Shown piece after piece: positions 8,594 to 17,065 of a DNA stretch of 64,000 bases (position 1 is the first letter of the stretch; each line of letters opens with the position of its first letter). The DNA is taken from NCBI GenBank assembly GCA_000967895.1, contig FO203512.1:3123350-3187349 (forward strand). Reading direction: 5' to 3'. The notes beneath the pieces were generated by a model. The model did no database searches. It saw nothing but the letters and a program-made list of their open reading frames with translations, and was not told the origin of the DNA. The DNA is from Oleispira antarctica RB-8 (GTDB lineage: Bacteria; Pseudomonadota; Gammaproteobacteria; Pseudomonadales; Oceanobacteraceae). A program made the translations under genes and the position numbers.

Positions 8594-9976
8594 TTATCGC
8601 AACTCAAAGGCTTCTTTATGAAAAACCAATGATCCTGATGATTTTTCTCGCAACTCATGTTCCAAGACTTTTGCCCACCCCGTAGGCCCACAAAACCAGA
8701 CTTCCAGCGCTGCTTTTTTTGAAACTTGAGTTAGCAGCTGCTCTGCCGTCAGCTTTTCACCTTCCTGGCTGTCATGCACATGCAGTTGAATTTCTGGCAA
8801 GCTGAGGCAAGCATCTTGTAAACGCTTAACGAAAGGATCACTTGCGCTATCGCTGGTGGAATAATGCATCTGAGTCTTAGTATTAGCTTGCTCAGAAGAA
8901 GCCTGCATCGCCGTATCTTGCAACTCTTCAAGCTTCGCTAAAAAAGGCGTTACACCAATACCGCCAGCAATCCACACCTGCACAGCATTAGGCTTTTTAG
9001 GCTTAAAGTTAAACCGACCATAAGGGCCTTCAACGGTAACCGATTGACCCATACTGAGTTTGTGGTCCAAACGCTTGGTATAATCGCCTAACGCTTTAAT
9101 CTGAAAAGTAACAAGGCCATTACCACGATCCAAACTGGCAATCGTAAAAGGATGCGCCCCTTCAATGCGATCAAAAGTAACAAATACAAACTGCCCAGCA
9201 CGATGCCCCTTCCACTTATTCTCCAGCTGACATTCAACTTCAATAATATCGTTTGTCGGCTCTATCTTTGACCGAGCTGAAATTGACTGAGGTGATATTG
9301 AACAAATCGTCCCCTGCACTTTTCGTGACTGCCCTATTTTCCCTTTTAAAGAAACCATACTGGCAATACTTCCCCCCACCAGCAACAGCGCCATCAACAA
9401 ACCTACAGGTTGCTGCCACCAAACCAGAGGCGCCAAAAAGACAGCATGAAATACCAGTAATAAATACAGTATCGGCATCGCACGGTGCACATAGCGCCAG
9501 ATGTTGTAAGGAAAGCGCTTCCAAAGAGTCAGCAAGAGCATGGCAAAAATCAGATAGACCGTCCATTCACCAACGTCTTCAGCCGCATCTCTCATCATCT
9601 CGATAAAGCCTGAAAAGTCTTCTTTTGGTAAACGACCATCACGGCCAAATAACGATTTAATAACATCATCACCCATTTCTATCAGCCAATGAAACGCTGC
9701 AAATACCACCGCCAAAATCCCCGTCCATTTATGAAGACGATACACCTTATCAAGACCATTAAAAGGGGTTTCTAACCAAGCCGGACGAATAGCCAGCATC
9801 ATGGTAATTGACATCAAAGCAATCGATAACAAGCCACTCAGATAAAGGCCATTATTATAAATTTCCCACGGCAACGAAGCCGTTGCGGTGGTATTCATCG
9901 CATAGCTCCAGGCCCAAACAGTAAAAATACAAACGGTTATTAACACCAGCGTTATACTTAGTTTGTGCTGCTTCAT
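8594..9976 (-). CDS. ferric-reductase-like flavocytochrome
   Basis: Membrane flavocytochrome of about 460 residues. Six N-terminal helices (about residues 5-220) carry paired histidines for two b hemes (HKWTGILAVVFAAFHWL and YVHRAMPILYLLLVFH). The C-terminal half binds FAD (HPFTIASL, about 285) and NAD(P)H (GGIGVTPFLAKL, about 345). It should transfer electrons from cytosolic NAD(P)H across the membrane to ferric iron, oxygen or another acceptor. ATG 9976 is chosen over 9997 because it directly precedes the first helix; neither has a strong binding site. It heads the redox cluster and is divergent from the two-component system. Confidence 0.82.
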   Translation of the reverse strand: MKQHKLSITLVLITVCIFTVWAWSYAMNTTATASLPWEIYNNGLYLSGLLSIALMSITMMLAIRPAWLETPFNGLDKVYRLHKWTGILAVVFAAFHWLIEMGDDVIKSLFGRDGRLPKEDFSGFIEMMRDAAEDVGEWTVYLIFAMLLLTLWKRFPYNIWRYVHRAMPILYLLLVFHAVFLAPLVWWQQPVGLLMALLLVGGSIASMVSLKGKIGQSRKVQGTICSISPQSISARSKIEPTNDIIEVECQLENKWKGHRAGQFVFVTFDRIEGAHPFTIASLDRGNGLVTFQIKALGDYTKRLDHKLSMGQSVTVEGPYGRFNFKPKKPNAVQVWIAGGIGVTPFLAKLEELQDTAMQASSEQANTKTQMHYSTSDSASDPFVKRLQDACLSLPEIQLHVHDSQEGEKLTAEQLLTQVSKKAALEVWFCGPTGWAKVLEHELREKSSGSLVFHKEAFELR

Positions 9977-10194
9977 CTTAACCACCCACTGATACATTGA
10001 ATGTTCACTGTAACGAGGTTTTCTGACAACAGCCTTAAAATGAAAAATAAGGTTTAAACCAGCAGTGCATTAATATTAACGACTTAAATATTAATTATAT
10101 TCTTTCAGTTTATTGTCAGTAACTTGGGTTATGATCACCTTGTTGCGACGTATTAAGGTAACCGATATTAGGGTAAACAATATTAAGGTAAACA
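9977..10194. promoter_or_regulatory. divergent promoter region of the redox cluster and the two-component operon
   Basis: 218-base A+T-rich spacer between divergently transcribed units. It holds an imperfect palindrome of the type ATTAATATTAA...TTAAATATTAAT near 10069-10098, the kind of site a response regulator could use. It ends in three tandem 15-base repeats (listed separately). Control of both flanking units by the neighbouring response regulator is inference. Confidence 0.5.
10151..10194 (+). repeat. three tandem 15-bp repeats carrying the ribosome binding site
   Basis: The unit TATTAAGGTAAACAA is present three times head to tail with one to three mismatches, directly before the response-regulator start. 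The last copy supplies AAGGT as ribosome binding site; the two earlier copies duplicate it (one reads AGGGT). Placement is accurate to about one base. Confidence 0.75.
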
Positions 10195-10854
10195 ATGCGA
10201 ATATTATTGTTAGAAGATGCCGAAGGTTTAGGCGAAGTAATACACGATCAAATTACCGATGAAGGTCATGCGGTTGATTGGGTACAAAGTATTTCTCATG
10301 CACAGGCCAGCCTTCGCACAACCCGTTATGATTTAATTCTTCTTGATTTAATACTGCCCGATGGCAGTGGAATCGACTTATTAAAAAAAATACGGCACGC
10401 AGGCGAAACAGTTCCCGTTATTATTTTAACCGCCAAAGATCAAATTTCTGATCGTATAAATGGCTTAAATGCTGGCGCTGACGACTACCTTGTAAAACCC
10501 TTTGATCTGTCAGAACTCTCTGCTCGAATCGCCGCCGTTTCCCGGCGCTATGCAGGTAATCCAAATCCAATAATTAACATCGGCACATTAGAAGTTGATT
10601 TAACAAAACACATTATTTCTCGTGAGGGCGCGGCGATCAATCTAACCGCCAGAGAATGGGCATTACTTGAAGCCTTCATCCAACGACCTGGCACCCTACT
10701 GTCAAAATCACAACTAGAAGATCACCTCTATGCTTTTGGGGCAGAAATCGAAAGCAATACCATTGAAGTGTATATCAGCCGCCTGCGTAAAAAATTAGGT
10801 AAAGATCAGCTAGAGACCGTTCGTGGCTTAGGCTATCGTATGGGGAATGTATGA
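10195..10854 (+). CDS. OmpR/QseB-like response regulator
   Basis: 219-residue regulator. The receiver domain (1-115) has acidic residues LLLEDAE, phosphoacceptor Asp in LILLDLILPDGSG (near 51) and Lys in YLVKPF. The C-terminal winged helix (about 125-218) contains the ISRLRKKLG recognition helix. QseB/PmrA-type members sense metals or envelope signals with their cognate kinase. The last four bases overlap the kinase start (ATGA). Probably controls the divergent redox cluster. Confidence 0.9.
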   Translation: MRILLLEDAEGLGEVIHDQITDEGHAVDWVQSISHAQASLRTTRYDLILLDLILPDGSGIDLLKKIRHAGETVPVIILTAKDQISDRINGLNAGADDYLVKPFDLSELSARIAAVSRRYAGNPNPIINIGTLEVDLTKHIISREGAAINLTAREWALLEAFIQRPGTLLSKSQLEDHLYAFGAEIESNTIEVYISRLRKKLGKDQLETVRGLGYRMGNV

Positions 10855-12260
10855 ACTCACAGAAAATAATTTCAACGCAAAAAAAATCGCCAAAAAGCCT
10901 ACAGAAAACGCTAGGCATTGGCTTAACAATTGGCATGACGTTACTGTGGATGTTTGCACTGGCAGGCGCGGTGTATGTTTCGCAAAACAAACTGAATGAA
11001 CTGTTTGATAGTGCGCTGGCAGAAACCGCTCAACGCATAATGCCACTCGCCGTGGTTGAAATAATCAACAGAGAAGACCTCACACAAGCGCAACAAGTAA
11101 TGGCATTCAAAGCCCATAACGAACCCCTTGTATATATTGTGCGCAATAATCTTGGGCAAATTTTATTGCAATCTCATAACGCTGATCCAGCTATTTTTAA
11201 TCAAACGCTACTCAAAGGATTTAATTCATCAGCAACCCACCGATTTTATGGCGTCTCGGCGGTACAAGATACACTCCACATAGAAGTAGCCGAACCGCTT
11301 ACTCAAAGACGAGACGCCATCATCGAAATGGCCGTCACATTATTATGGCCATTAGTCTTTCTTATCCCTTTTTGCTTTATCGGTAGCTGGGCATTTGTCC
11401 ATTACAGCTTGCGTCACGTTCTAGCCTACCGTGATGAAATTGAATCCCGCGGCAGCAGCGACCTTTCTTTAATTAAAACCGAAAGTTTGCCCGCTGAAAT
11501 TTTCACTATTTCAGAATCTGTTAATCGTTTATTAGATCGCTTACGACGAGCATTGGAATCAGAAAGGTCGTTCACCGCGAACAGTGCCCATGAATTACGC
11601 ACCCCCATAGCAACCGCCTTGGCCCAGATTCAGCGTTTGCAGCAAGAAGTCTCAGCGGGACCCACGCAAGACAGAATGATCAAACTCGAAAGCACCATTC
11701 GAGGTTTATCGAACTTATCAGAAAAACTGATGCAACTGGCTAAAGCCGAAGGTGGAGGACTTTTATCGAATGAACCCTGCGACCTTATTAGCCTACTAAA
11801 ACTCATTATCAACGACGCACAACGTTCACACCCAGAAAAAGTAATCATACTTGCACTGCCGCAAAACAAAGAATATAGGTCTGCTATCGATCCAGACGCC
11901 TTTGCTATATTAATTCGAAACTTGCTCGACAACGCGATTAAACACGGAGCTATTCAAAACAGAGCTATTCAAAACAGAGTCATCAAACACACAGAAAAAG
12001 ACCAACCGATTGAAATCAGTTTTTCAGCCAACGGCCTATTGACCATCGTCAATGACGCAAGTGTTATTCCTGCCGAAATCCTCACGCAGTTACGCCAGCG
12101 GTTTGTTCGATCCAATGTGTCAGCGCAAGGTATGGGGCTTGGGTTGGCGATTGCCGATGCCATAGTCTCAGGCACAGGTGCAACCATGACGTTTAATTCT
12201 CCCGCAGCTGGGCGAGTAGATGGGTTTGAAGTGAGTGTGGATTTTTCGACGATTAACTGA
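10851..12260 (+). CDS. QseC-like sensor histidine kinase
   Basis: 469-residue membrane kinase. Helices near residues 20-42 and 160-182 bound a periplasmic sensor of about 115 residues. The dimerisation/phosphoacceptor motif is SAHELRTPIA (His near 245), the N-box NLLDNAIKHG is near 365 and the G-box GMGLGLAIAD near 430. A duplicated AIQNRAIQNRVI stretch sits next to the N-box, a small in-frame repeat. Translationally coupled to the response regulator. The signal is unknown; the neighbouring genes suggest iron or redox state. Confidence 0.88.
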   Translation: MNSQKIISTQKKSPKSLQKTLGIGLTIGMTLLWMFALAGAVYVSQNKLNELFDSALAETAQRIMPLAVVEIINREDLTQAQQVMAFKAHNEPLVYIVRNNLGQILLQSHNADPAIFNQTLLKGFNSSATHRFYGVSAVQDTLHIEVAEPLTQRRDAIIEMAVTLLWPLVFLIPFCFIGSWAFVHYSLRHVLAYRDEIESRGSSDLSLIKTESLPAEIFTISESVNRLLDRLRRALESERSFTANSAHELRTPIATALAQIQRLQQEVSAGPTQDRMIKLESTIRGLSNLSEKLMQLAKAEGGGLLSNEPCDLISLLKLIINDAQRSHPEKVIILALPQNKEYRSAIDPDAFAILIRNLLDNAIKHGAIQNRAIQNRVIKHTEKDQPIEISFSANGLLTIVNDASVIPAEILTQLRQRFVRSNVSAQGMGLGLAIADAIVSGTGATMTFNSPAAGRVDGFEVSVDFSTIN

Positions 12261-12355
12261 CTACGTTTTAGAATAGCCAATAGCAAAAGCAGCTTGAAAA
12301 ATGTAAAATTATCAACCGTTTATAGTTACACCCCCCCTTATAAAAGCAGATAAAA

Positions 12356-12484
12356 ATGCCCGACACGTCCAATGAAAGTTGCGGACCTAAGCCCAGTGTA
12401 AAAACCCAGCCAATGCGTCTGCCTGCCTGGTTGCTTGAGCAATATCCATTGATATTTAACGAAGGCTCATACAGCAATGACTAA
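12356..12484 (+). CDS. possible 42-aa protein overlapping the ABC exporter start
   Basis: Short frame from ATG 12356 (MPDTSNESCGPKPS...) ending 8 bases inside the ABC gene at 12477. Overlap at this point is typical of translational coupling, but the upstream binding site is weak. It has no signal peptide or membrane segment, one cysteine, and a LPAWLLEQYP segment. I do not recognise it; it may be a leader peptide. Confidence 0.4.
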   Translation: MPDTSNESCGPKPSVKTQPMRLPAWLLEQYPLIFNEGSYSND

Positions 12485-14282
12485 ATCAAAATTTATAATT
12501 CACTACTTGCTGTTAAACAAATATTCTTATTTATGTGCAATTGTCTGTATTTTTGTCGTGAACTACCTGCAAGTAGAAATTCCACGCTTCATTCAACTTG
12601 CCGTCGATTTGCTCAACGAATCAACAACTGAGTCGAAAGCAGGATTACTTGAAAACGTGCAGTGGGTCATTGCCCTATCGGTCATTATGATCGTGGTGCG
12701 CATTCTGTCTCGAATGTACTCGCTAAACCCAGGGCGCATTACCGAAGCCACATTGAAAAATGATGTATTTCATCGTTTAAATCGCCTGCCCTCGACCTTT
12801 CATGAACGCTATGCGTCCGGCAAACTAATATCCATTATCAATAACGACCTCACCGGTATTCGCCTATTTTATGGCATTGGTTTTTTACAGCTGTTTAATA
12901 TTTTATTTGCCCTGTCATTGACGCCAATTTGGATGTGGAGAATTTCTCCAGAACTTACCCTGTACTGCGTCATTCCCATTGTTGTTGCGTCTATTATTTT
13001 TTGGTTGGGTTATAGAAAGTTACGAGCCTTACATTCAGAAAGATTAATACGATTACAAAATTTATCTGAACAGTTGATGAACTACTTATCGGGCATCGAC
13101 TTAATTAAAAATCAACAGATGGGTGATTGGGTAACCAGCGAAGTCAACAAGGTCAATCGCCATCTCTTTGATTGCACGATGAAAATAGCCAAAATTCAAA
13201 CCTTCTTTATGCCTATTTTGGATTACGCCAACCACTTTATGAAAGTGCTCATTTTAGGACTGGGCGGTTATTATCTTTTGCAGGCAGAGCTGACGATTGG
13301 TGAAATCACCGCCTTTTTATCTTACTCCGTATTACTTGCACTGCCATTAATGCACCTAGGACGAATTGCTACGGTTTATCAAATGGGCATGATCAGTATT
13401 GATAGCGTGCAGAACATTCTTAATAGCGAAGTGCCAAGCACGGATCTGTTGAGAATGGACGACGATGAAAAATCTTCCCTACGTGGATCAGCCCTATTCG
13501 TAAAAAACCTCAGTTACCGTTACCCAAACACGGAAGATGATCACAATGATGTGATTTTAAAGGACATCAGTTTCTCGATTGAAGCGGGTGAAAAAGTAGG
13601 CGTTTTAGGCAGTATTGGTTCAGGTAAAAGTACCTTGGTTAATTGTTTGAATCATCACCTGTCACTTGAATCAGGACACGTTTTTTGGGGTAAAAAAGAC
13701 ATCACGCATATGTCTCGTCATGATTGGCGTAGCTATGTGCGTACCATCACCCAAGACCCCTTTTTGTTTTCCGATACTATTTCTGAAAACATTAAATTTG
13801 GTGCCAAACAGCAATACGACGAGCACCATAAACAACAGCAGCACCCAGCCACAAATGATCTCGACGTAGAGCAAGTACTCGAACTCAGCCAACTAAAAGA
13901 AGACGTACAACGCTTTGGCGCTGGCGACCAAACCTTGGTCGGTGAAAAAGGCATCATGCTGTCGGGCGGCCAAAAACAACGCCTCAGTATTGCCCGCGCC
14001 CTTCTCACACCCAGTGACCTTATTATTATGGACAATGTTTTATCCGCAGTCGATTACGAAACTGAACGAACCATTTTAAAAGGCGTATTCAATCGCATTC
14101 AAGGGCAAAGTTTGTTGGTGGTTTCTCATCGAGTCAGTGCATTGGAATACATGGATAAAATTTTAGTGTTAGAAAAAGGGGAAATCATCGCCCGTGGTAC
14201 TCATACCGAATTACTAAAAAACTCTCGTTATTACCGTGAGACTTGGGAATTACAGCAGCATGAATCGGAGGCCAACTCATGA
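12477..14282 (+). CDS. heterodimeric ABC exporter half, MdlA-like, degenerate catalytic site
   Basis: 601-residue half-transporter with six N-terminal membrane helices (about 10-310) and a C-terminal ATPase domain. Motifs: Walker A GSIGSGKST, signature LSGGQKQRLSIARAL, Walker B LIIMDNVLSAVD, H-loop VVSHR. The residue after the Walker B Asp, normally the catalytic Glu, is Asn. This is the pattern of heterodimeric exporters in which one of two ATP sites is inactive. It overlaps the next ABC gene by 4 bases. MdlAB-type exporters move hydrophobic drugs, lipids or peptides; the substrate is not known here. Confidence 0.88.
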   Translation: MTKSKFIIHYLLLNKYSYLCAIVCIFVVNYLQVEIPRFIQLAVDLLNESTTESKAGLLENVQWVIALSVIMIVVRILSRMYSLNPGRITEATLKNDVFHRLNRLPSTFHERYASGKLISIINNDLTGIRLFYGIGFLQLFNILFALSLTPIWMWRISPELTLYCVIPIVVASIIFWLGYRKLRALHSERLIRLQNLSEQLMNYLSGIDLIKNQQMGDWVTSEVNKVNRHLFDCTMKIAKIQTFFMPILDYANHFMKVLILGLGGYYLLQAELTIGEITAFLSYSVLLALPLMHLGRIATVYQMGMISIDSVQNILNSEVPSTDLLRMDDDEKSSLRGSALFVKNLSYRYPNTEDDHNDVILKDISFSIEAGEKVGVLGSIGSGKSTLVNCLNHHLSLESGHVFWGKKDITHMSRHDWRSYVRTITQDPFLFSDTISENIKFGAKQQYDEHHKQQQHPATNDLDVEQVLELSQLKEDVQRFGAGDQTLVGEKGIMLSGGQKQRLSIARALLTPSDLIIMDNVLSAVDYETERTILKGVFNRIQGQSLLVVSHRVSALEYMDKILVLEKGEIIARGTHTELLKNSRYYRETWELQQHESEANS

Positions 14283-16057
14283 TTAAATCTCCTGACCTGC
14301 TGCACCTTAAGCATTTTTATCAGTACGCTGTACGCTACAAAAGCACAGCTATTATTGGCTTGCTTATGATGCCTATATCAGTGGCTGCCAACCTGTTGTT
14401 TCCTTGGCTCATTATTCAAGTGATTGATGAACACCTCACACCCGGATTGTACGATGGCATGATATTGCTGATTGTCTTTATGTTGGTGGTATTGGTGGTT
14501 AATTACGTTGCCGATGCAATTTACACTTATTGCTTGCGCAAGACGGGACAGAAAGCTGTTTTCGATATTCGCATGGCCTTGTTTCAACGCATTTTAAAAC
14601 TGCCCAGAACCTATTATGACAAAACGCCAACAGGGGTTACGTTATCGCGATTAACCAGCGACCTTGAAGTGATCGGTGAATCGTTTGTATTGGGCGTACT
14701 GAACTTAGTAAAAGATTCCATCAATACCCTTGCCGTACTGATCTTTATGTTTTTCATTAACTGGCAATTGGCCTTATTGGTTTTGCTGGTCTTTCCGCCG
14801 GTATTGATGCTGACCCAATATGTGCGCAATCGTTTACGCGAAATGTATACCATCACACGCTCATCACTGGCCAAAGGCGCAGGCTTTTTGCAAGAGTGTT
14901 TGTTTGGCGTAAAAACCGTTCAATTATACGGCGCAGAAAAAGAAGTCGAATCGAAGTATCACGTTTACACCGAAGATTTTTTGCGCGCGCAATTAAAAAC
15001 CAATAAATACGATGCTACTTTATTTTCAATTATAACGGGCATCACCTCCATCACGATTGGACTGATTATTTGGTTTGGCTCGGGAAAAGTACTCGCGGGT
15101 GTCGTCAGCCTTGGCGTATTGATCGCCTTCATTAATACCTTAGAAAAAGTATTTGTACCGCTGCGCGATTTTACCTCGCAGATCGCGTCCATACAGCGTT
15201 CTTTTGCTGCCTTTGAACACATAGAAGAGCTTTTTGAAGAAGACCTAGAAGAACAAGGACAAACGTTTTTATCCGAAGAAACACTAAAAAATAAACTGAC
15301 CAACTTTGAAACGCTTGAGTTTAAGAATGTGCGTTTTCGTTATGGCGACGCCGGTCCTTACGTTTTAGATGATGTCTCGTTCACTCTCAAAAAGGGTGAG
15401 CAATTAGCCTTGGTCGGTACAACAGGCTCAGGTAAGTCGACGATTATTCGTATCATGAGTAAGACCTATATGGACTACGAAGGCAGCATTCTATTAAACG
15501 GTATTGAACTGTCGAGTATTCCTAAAGACTCAGTATTGCATTTGTTTTCTCTGATGCAGCAAGACGTATTTTTGTTTGAGCAGAATATCCATTTTAACAT
15601 TTCCCTTGGCACCGACGATATCAGTGACGACGCCGTTGTTGACGCCGCAGAATATGTATACGCCCACGACTTTATTTTAGGGCTACCAAGCCAATACCAA
15701 TTTGAGCTGAAAAATAATGGCAGTAATTTGTCGGCAGGCCAAGCTCAACTAATCTCTTTTGCACGCTCAGTCGCCCAAGGTGGACAGGTGATGATGTTGG
15801 ATGAAGCCACCAGCTCAGTAGACTCCATTACCGAGAATTTAATTCAGAAAGCCATTGGGCGTTTGTTTGAGGAAAAAACCGTGATCGCAATTGCTCACCG
15901 CCTAAGCACCATTCGTCACTCTGACCAAATTTTAGTGCTGAACCAAGGTAAAATTGTAGAGCAAGGTAACCACCAAGACTTGCTCGCAATGGGCGGAGTG
16001 TATTCTAGCTTGCTAACGGATGATGCTAATATTGAAGATGACGAAGGCTTACTATGA
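14279..16057 (+). CDS. heterodimeric ABC exporter half, MdlB-like, catalytically complete
   Basis: 592-residue partner of the preceding gene. Six helices (about 20-315) precede an ATPase domain with Walker A GTTGSGKST, signature LSAGQAQLISFARS (divergent second Gly), Walker B VMMLDEATSSVDS with the catalytic Glu, and H-loop IAHR. In the dimer, the good site would combine this Walker pair with the LSGGQ of the first subunit, and the degenerate site the reverse. The ATGA overlap supports equal expression. An Asp/Glu-rich stretch links the membrane and ATPase domains near residue 320. Confidence 0.88.
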   Translation: MIKSPDLLHLKHFYQYAVRYKSTAIIGLLMMPISVAANLLFPWLIIQVIDEHLTPGLYDGMILLIVFMLVVLVVNYVADAIYTYCLRKTGQKAVFDIRMALFQRILKLPRTYYDKTPTGVTLSRLTSDLEVIGESFVLGVLNLVKDSINTLAVLIFMFFINWQLALLVLLVFPPVLMLTQYVRNRLREMYTITRSSLAKGAGFLQECLFGVKTVQLYGAEKEVESKYHVYTEDFLRAQLKTNKYDATLFSIITGITSITIGLIIWFGSGKVLAGVVSLGVLIAFINTLEKVFVPLRDFTSQIASIQRSFAAFEHIEELFEEDLEEQGQTFLSEETLKNKLTNFETLEFKNVRFRYGDAGPYVLDDVSFTLKKGEQLALVGTTGSGKSTIIRIMSKTYMDYEGSILLNGIELSSIPKDSVLHLFSLMQQDVFLFEQNIHFNISLGTDDISDDAVVDAAEYVYAHDFILGLPSQYQFELKNNGSNLSAGQAQLISFARSVAQGGQVMMLDEATSSVDSITENLIQKAIGRLFEEKTVIAIAHRLSTIRHSDQILVLNQGKIVEQGNHQDLLAMGGVYSSLLTDDANIEDDEGLL

Positions 16058-16117
16058 GTAAGCCTAAAGATGAATCACATAGGCGCTGGTAGTCGATGAT
16101 AGTCGCGGATTTCTTAC

Positions 16118-16972
16118 TTAAGACTTGGGACTTACATCATCAATCAGCTGAATGAGATCGTTGATTTCGCCTTTTAAATACATCACTTGATTTTCGCTTA
16201 AGCTCGTTGTGATTTGTTGCAGCATACTCAATAACAACTGGCGATTATGTGGATAAGCATCTAACAAGGTATCAGACTTAAATTGATCAGGGTTATCCAT
16301 TATTTTAAACAACTGAATGAATAGTTCTTCTGTTAGCTCTGTATTAGTGCTGGATACAAACGCTTTTTTCATCGCCGCTTGCAGTTTAACATTACTATCA
16401 AACCATTCTTGTTCTGTTATTTTTGCCTGCTCAACAAAGATAGCGGCATAGATTTTCTGCTGCTTGTTTACCGAGCCTAGATAATTTTCTAACGTTTCCA
16501 GTAATCCTTCAAGCCTGTCTTCTCGGTATTGTTCGATCGTTTTTTCGTTAAAATCCTCTAGCCTTTCCTCGTTTCTCTCTTCCAGTTTTGAAAATAAATA
16601 ATTCACCTGGTATTGATCTAACTGGGGTGCAAGCATCGCGGCTCGAGTACTCAATTCACGTCGTAATCGCTGCCAATGATCCGTTATTTGATTAAAGTGT
16701 TTTAGCCAAACTTGTTCAGAAATAGGAAGATGATCAAGATCGTTTGATAACGCCACCAATTGCTGCCGGTACTGCAATAATTGCGTTTCTCGGTGCCACT
16801 TTAATACTGACTTTAACTCTATATCAAGATTACGATTTTGATCTCTCGACAAATCTACATAATCATCAATGTACCACTGGGCCAGCCAATCGGCATTATT
16901 GTAAGCCATCTTAGACGTGCACCCTTGTAAGAATGCACCTATTAACAATAAAACGATCAGCCTATATTTCAT
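16118..16972 (-). CDS. DUF6279 lipoprotein
   Basis: 284-residue lipoprotein with lipobox LQGC near residue 18 after a short hydrophobic signal. The mature part is largely helical and charged, with the NNADWLAQWYIDDYVDL start seen in DUF6279 proteins. Probably anchored to the outer membrane and facing the periplasm. The start is preceded by AGGG at good spacing, and 20 bases further upstream lies a 66-base ATT tract that separates it from hflX. Function unknown for the family. Confidence 0.8.
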   Translation of the reverse strand: MKYRLIVLLLIGAFLQGCTSKMAYNNADWLAQWYIDDYVDLSRDQNRNLDIELKSVLKWHRETQLLQYRQQLVALSNDLDHLPISEQVWLKHFNQITDHWQRLRRELSTRAAMLAPQLDQYQVNYLFSKLEERNEERLEDFNEKTIEQYREDRLEGLLETLENYLGSVNKQQKIYAAIFVEQAKITEQEWFDSNVKLQAAMKKAFVSSTNTELTEELFIQLFKIMDNPDQFKSDTLLDAYPHNRQLLLSMLQQITTSLSENQVMYLKGEINDLIQLIDDVSPKS

Positions 16973-16991
16973 TATTGACCCTAATCCACTA

Positions 16992-17058
<67 letters not shown>

Positions 17059-17065
17059 GTTATTG

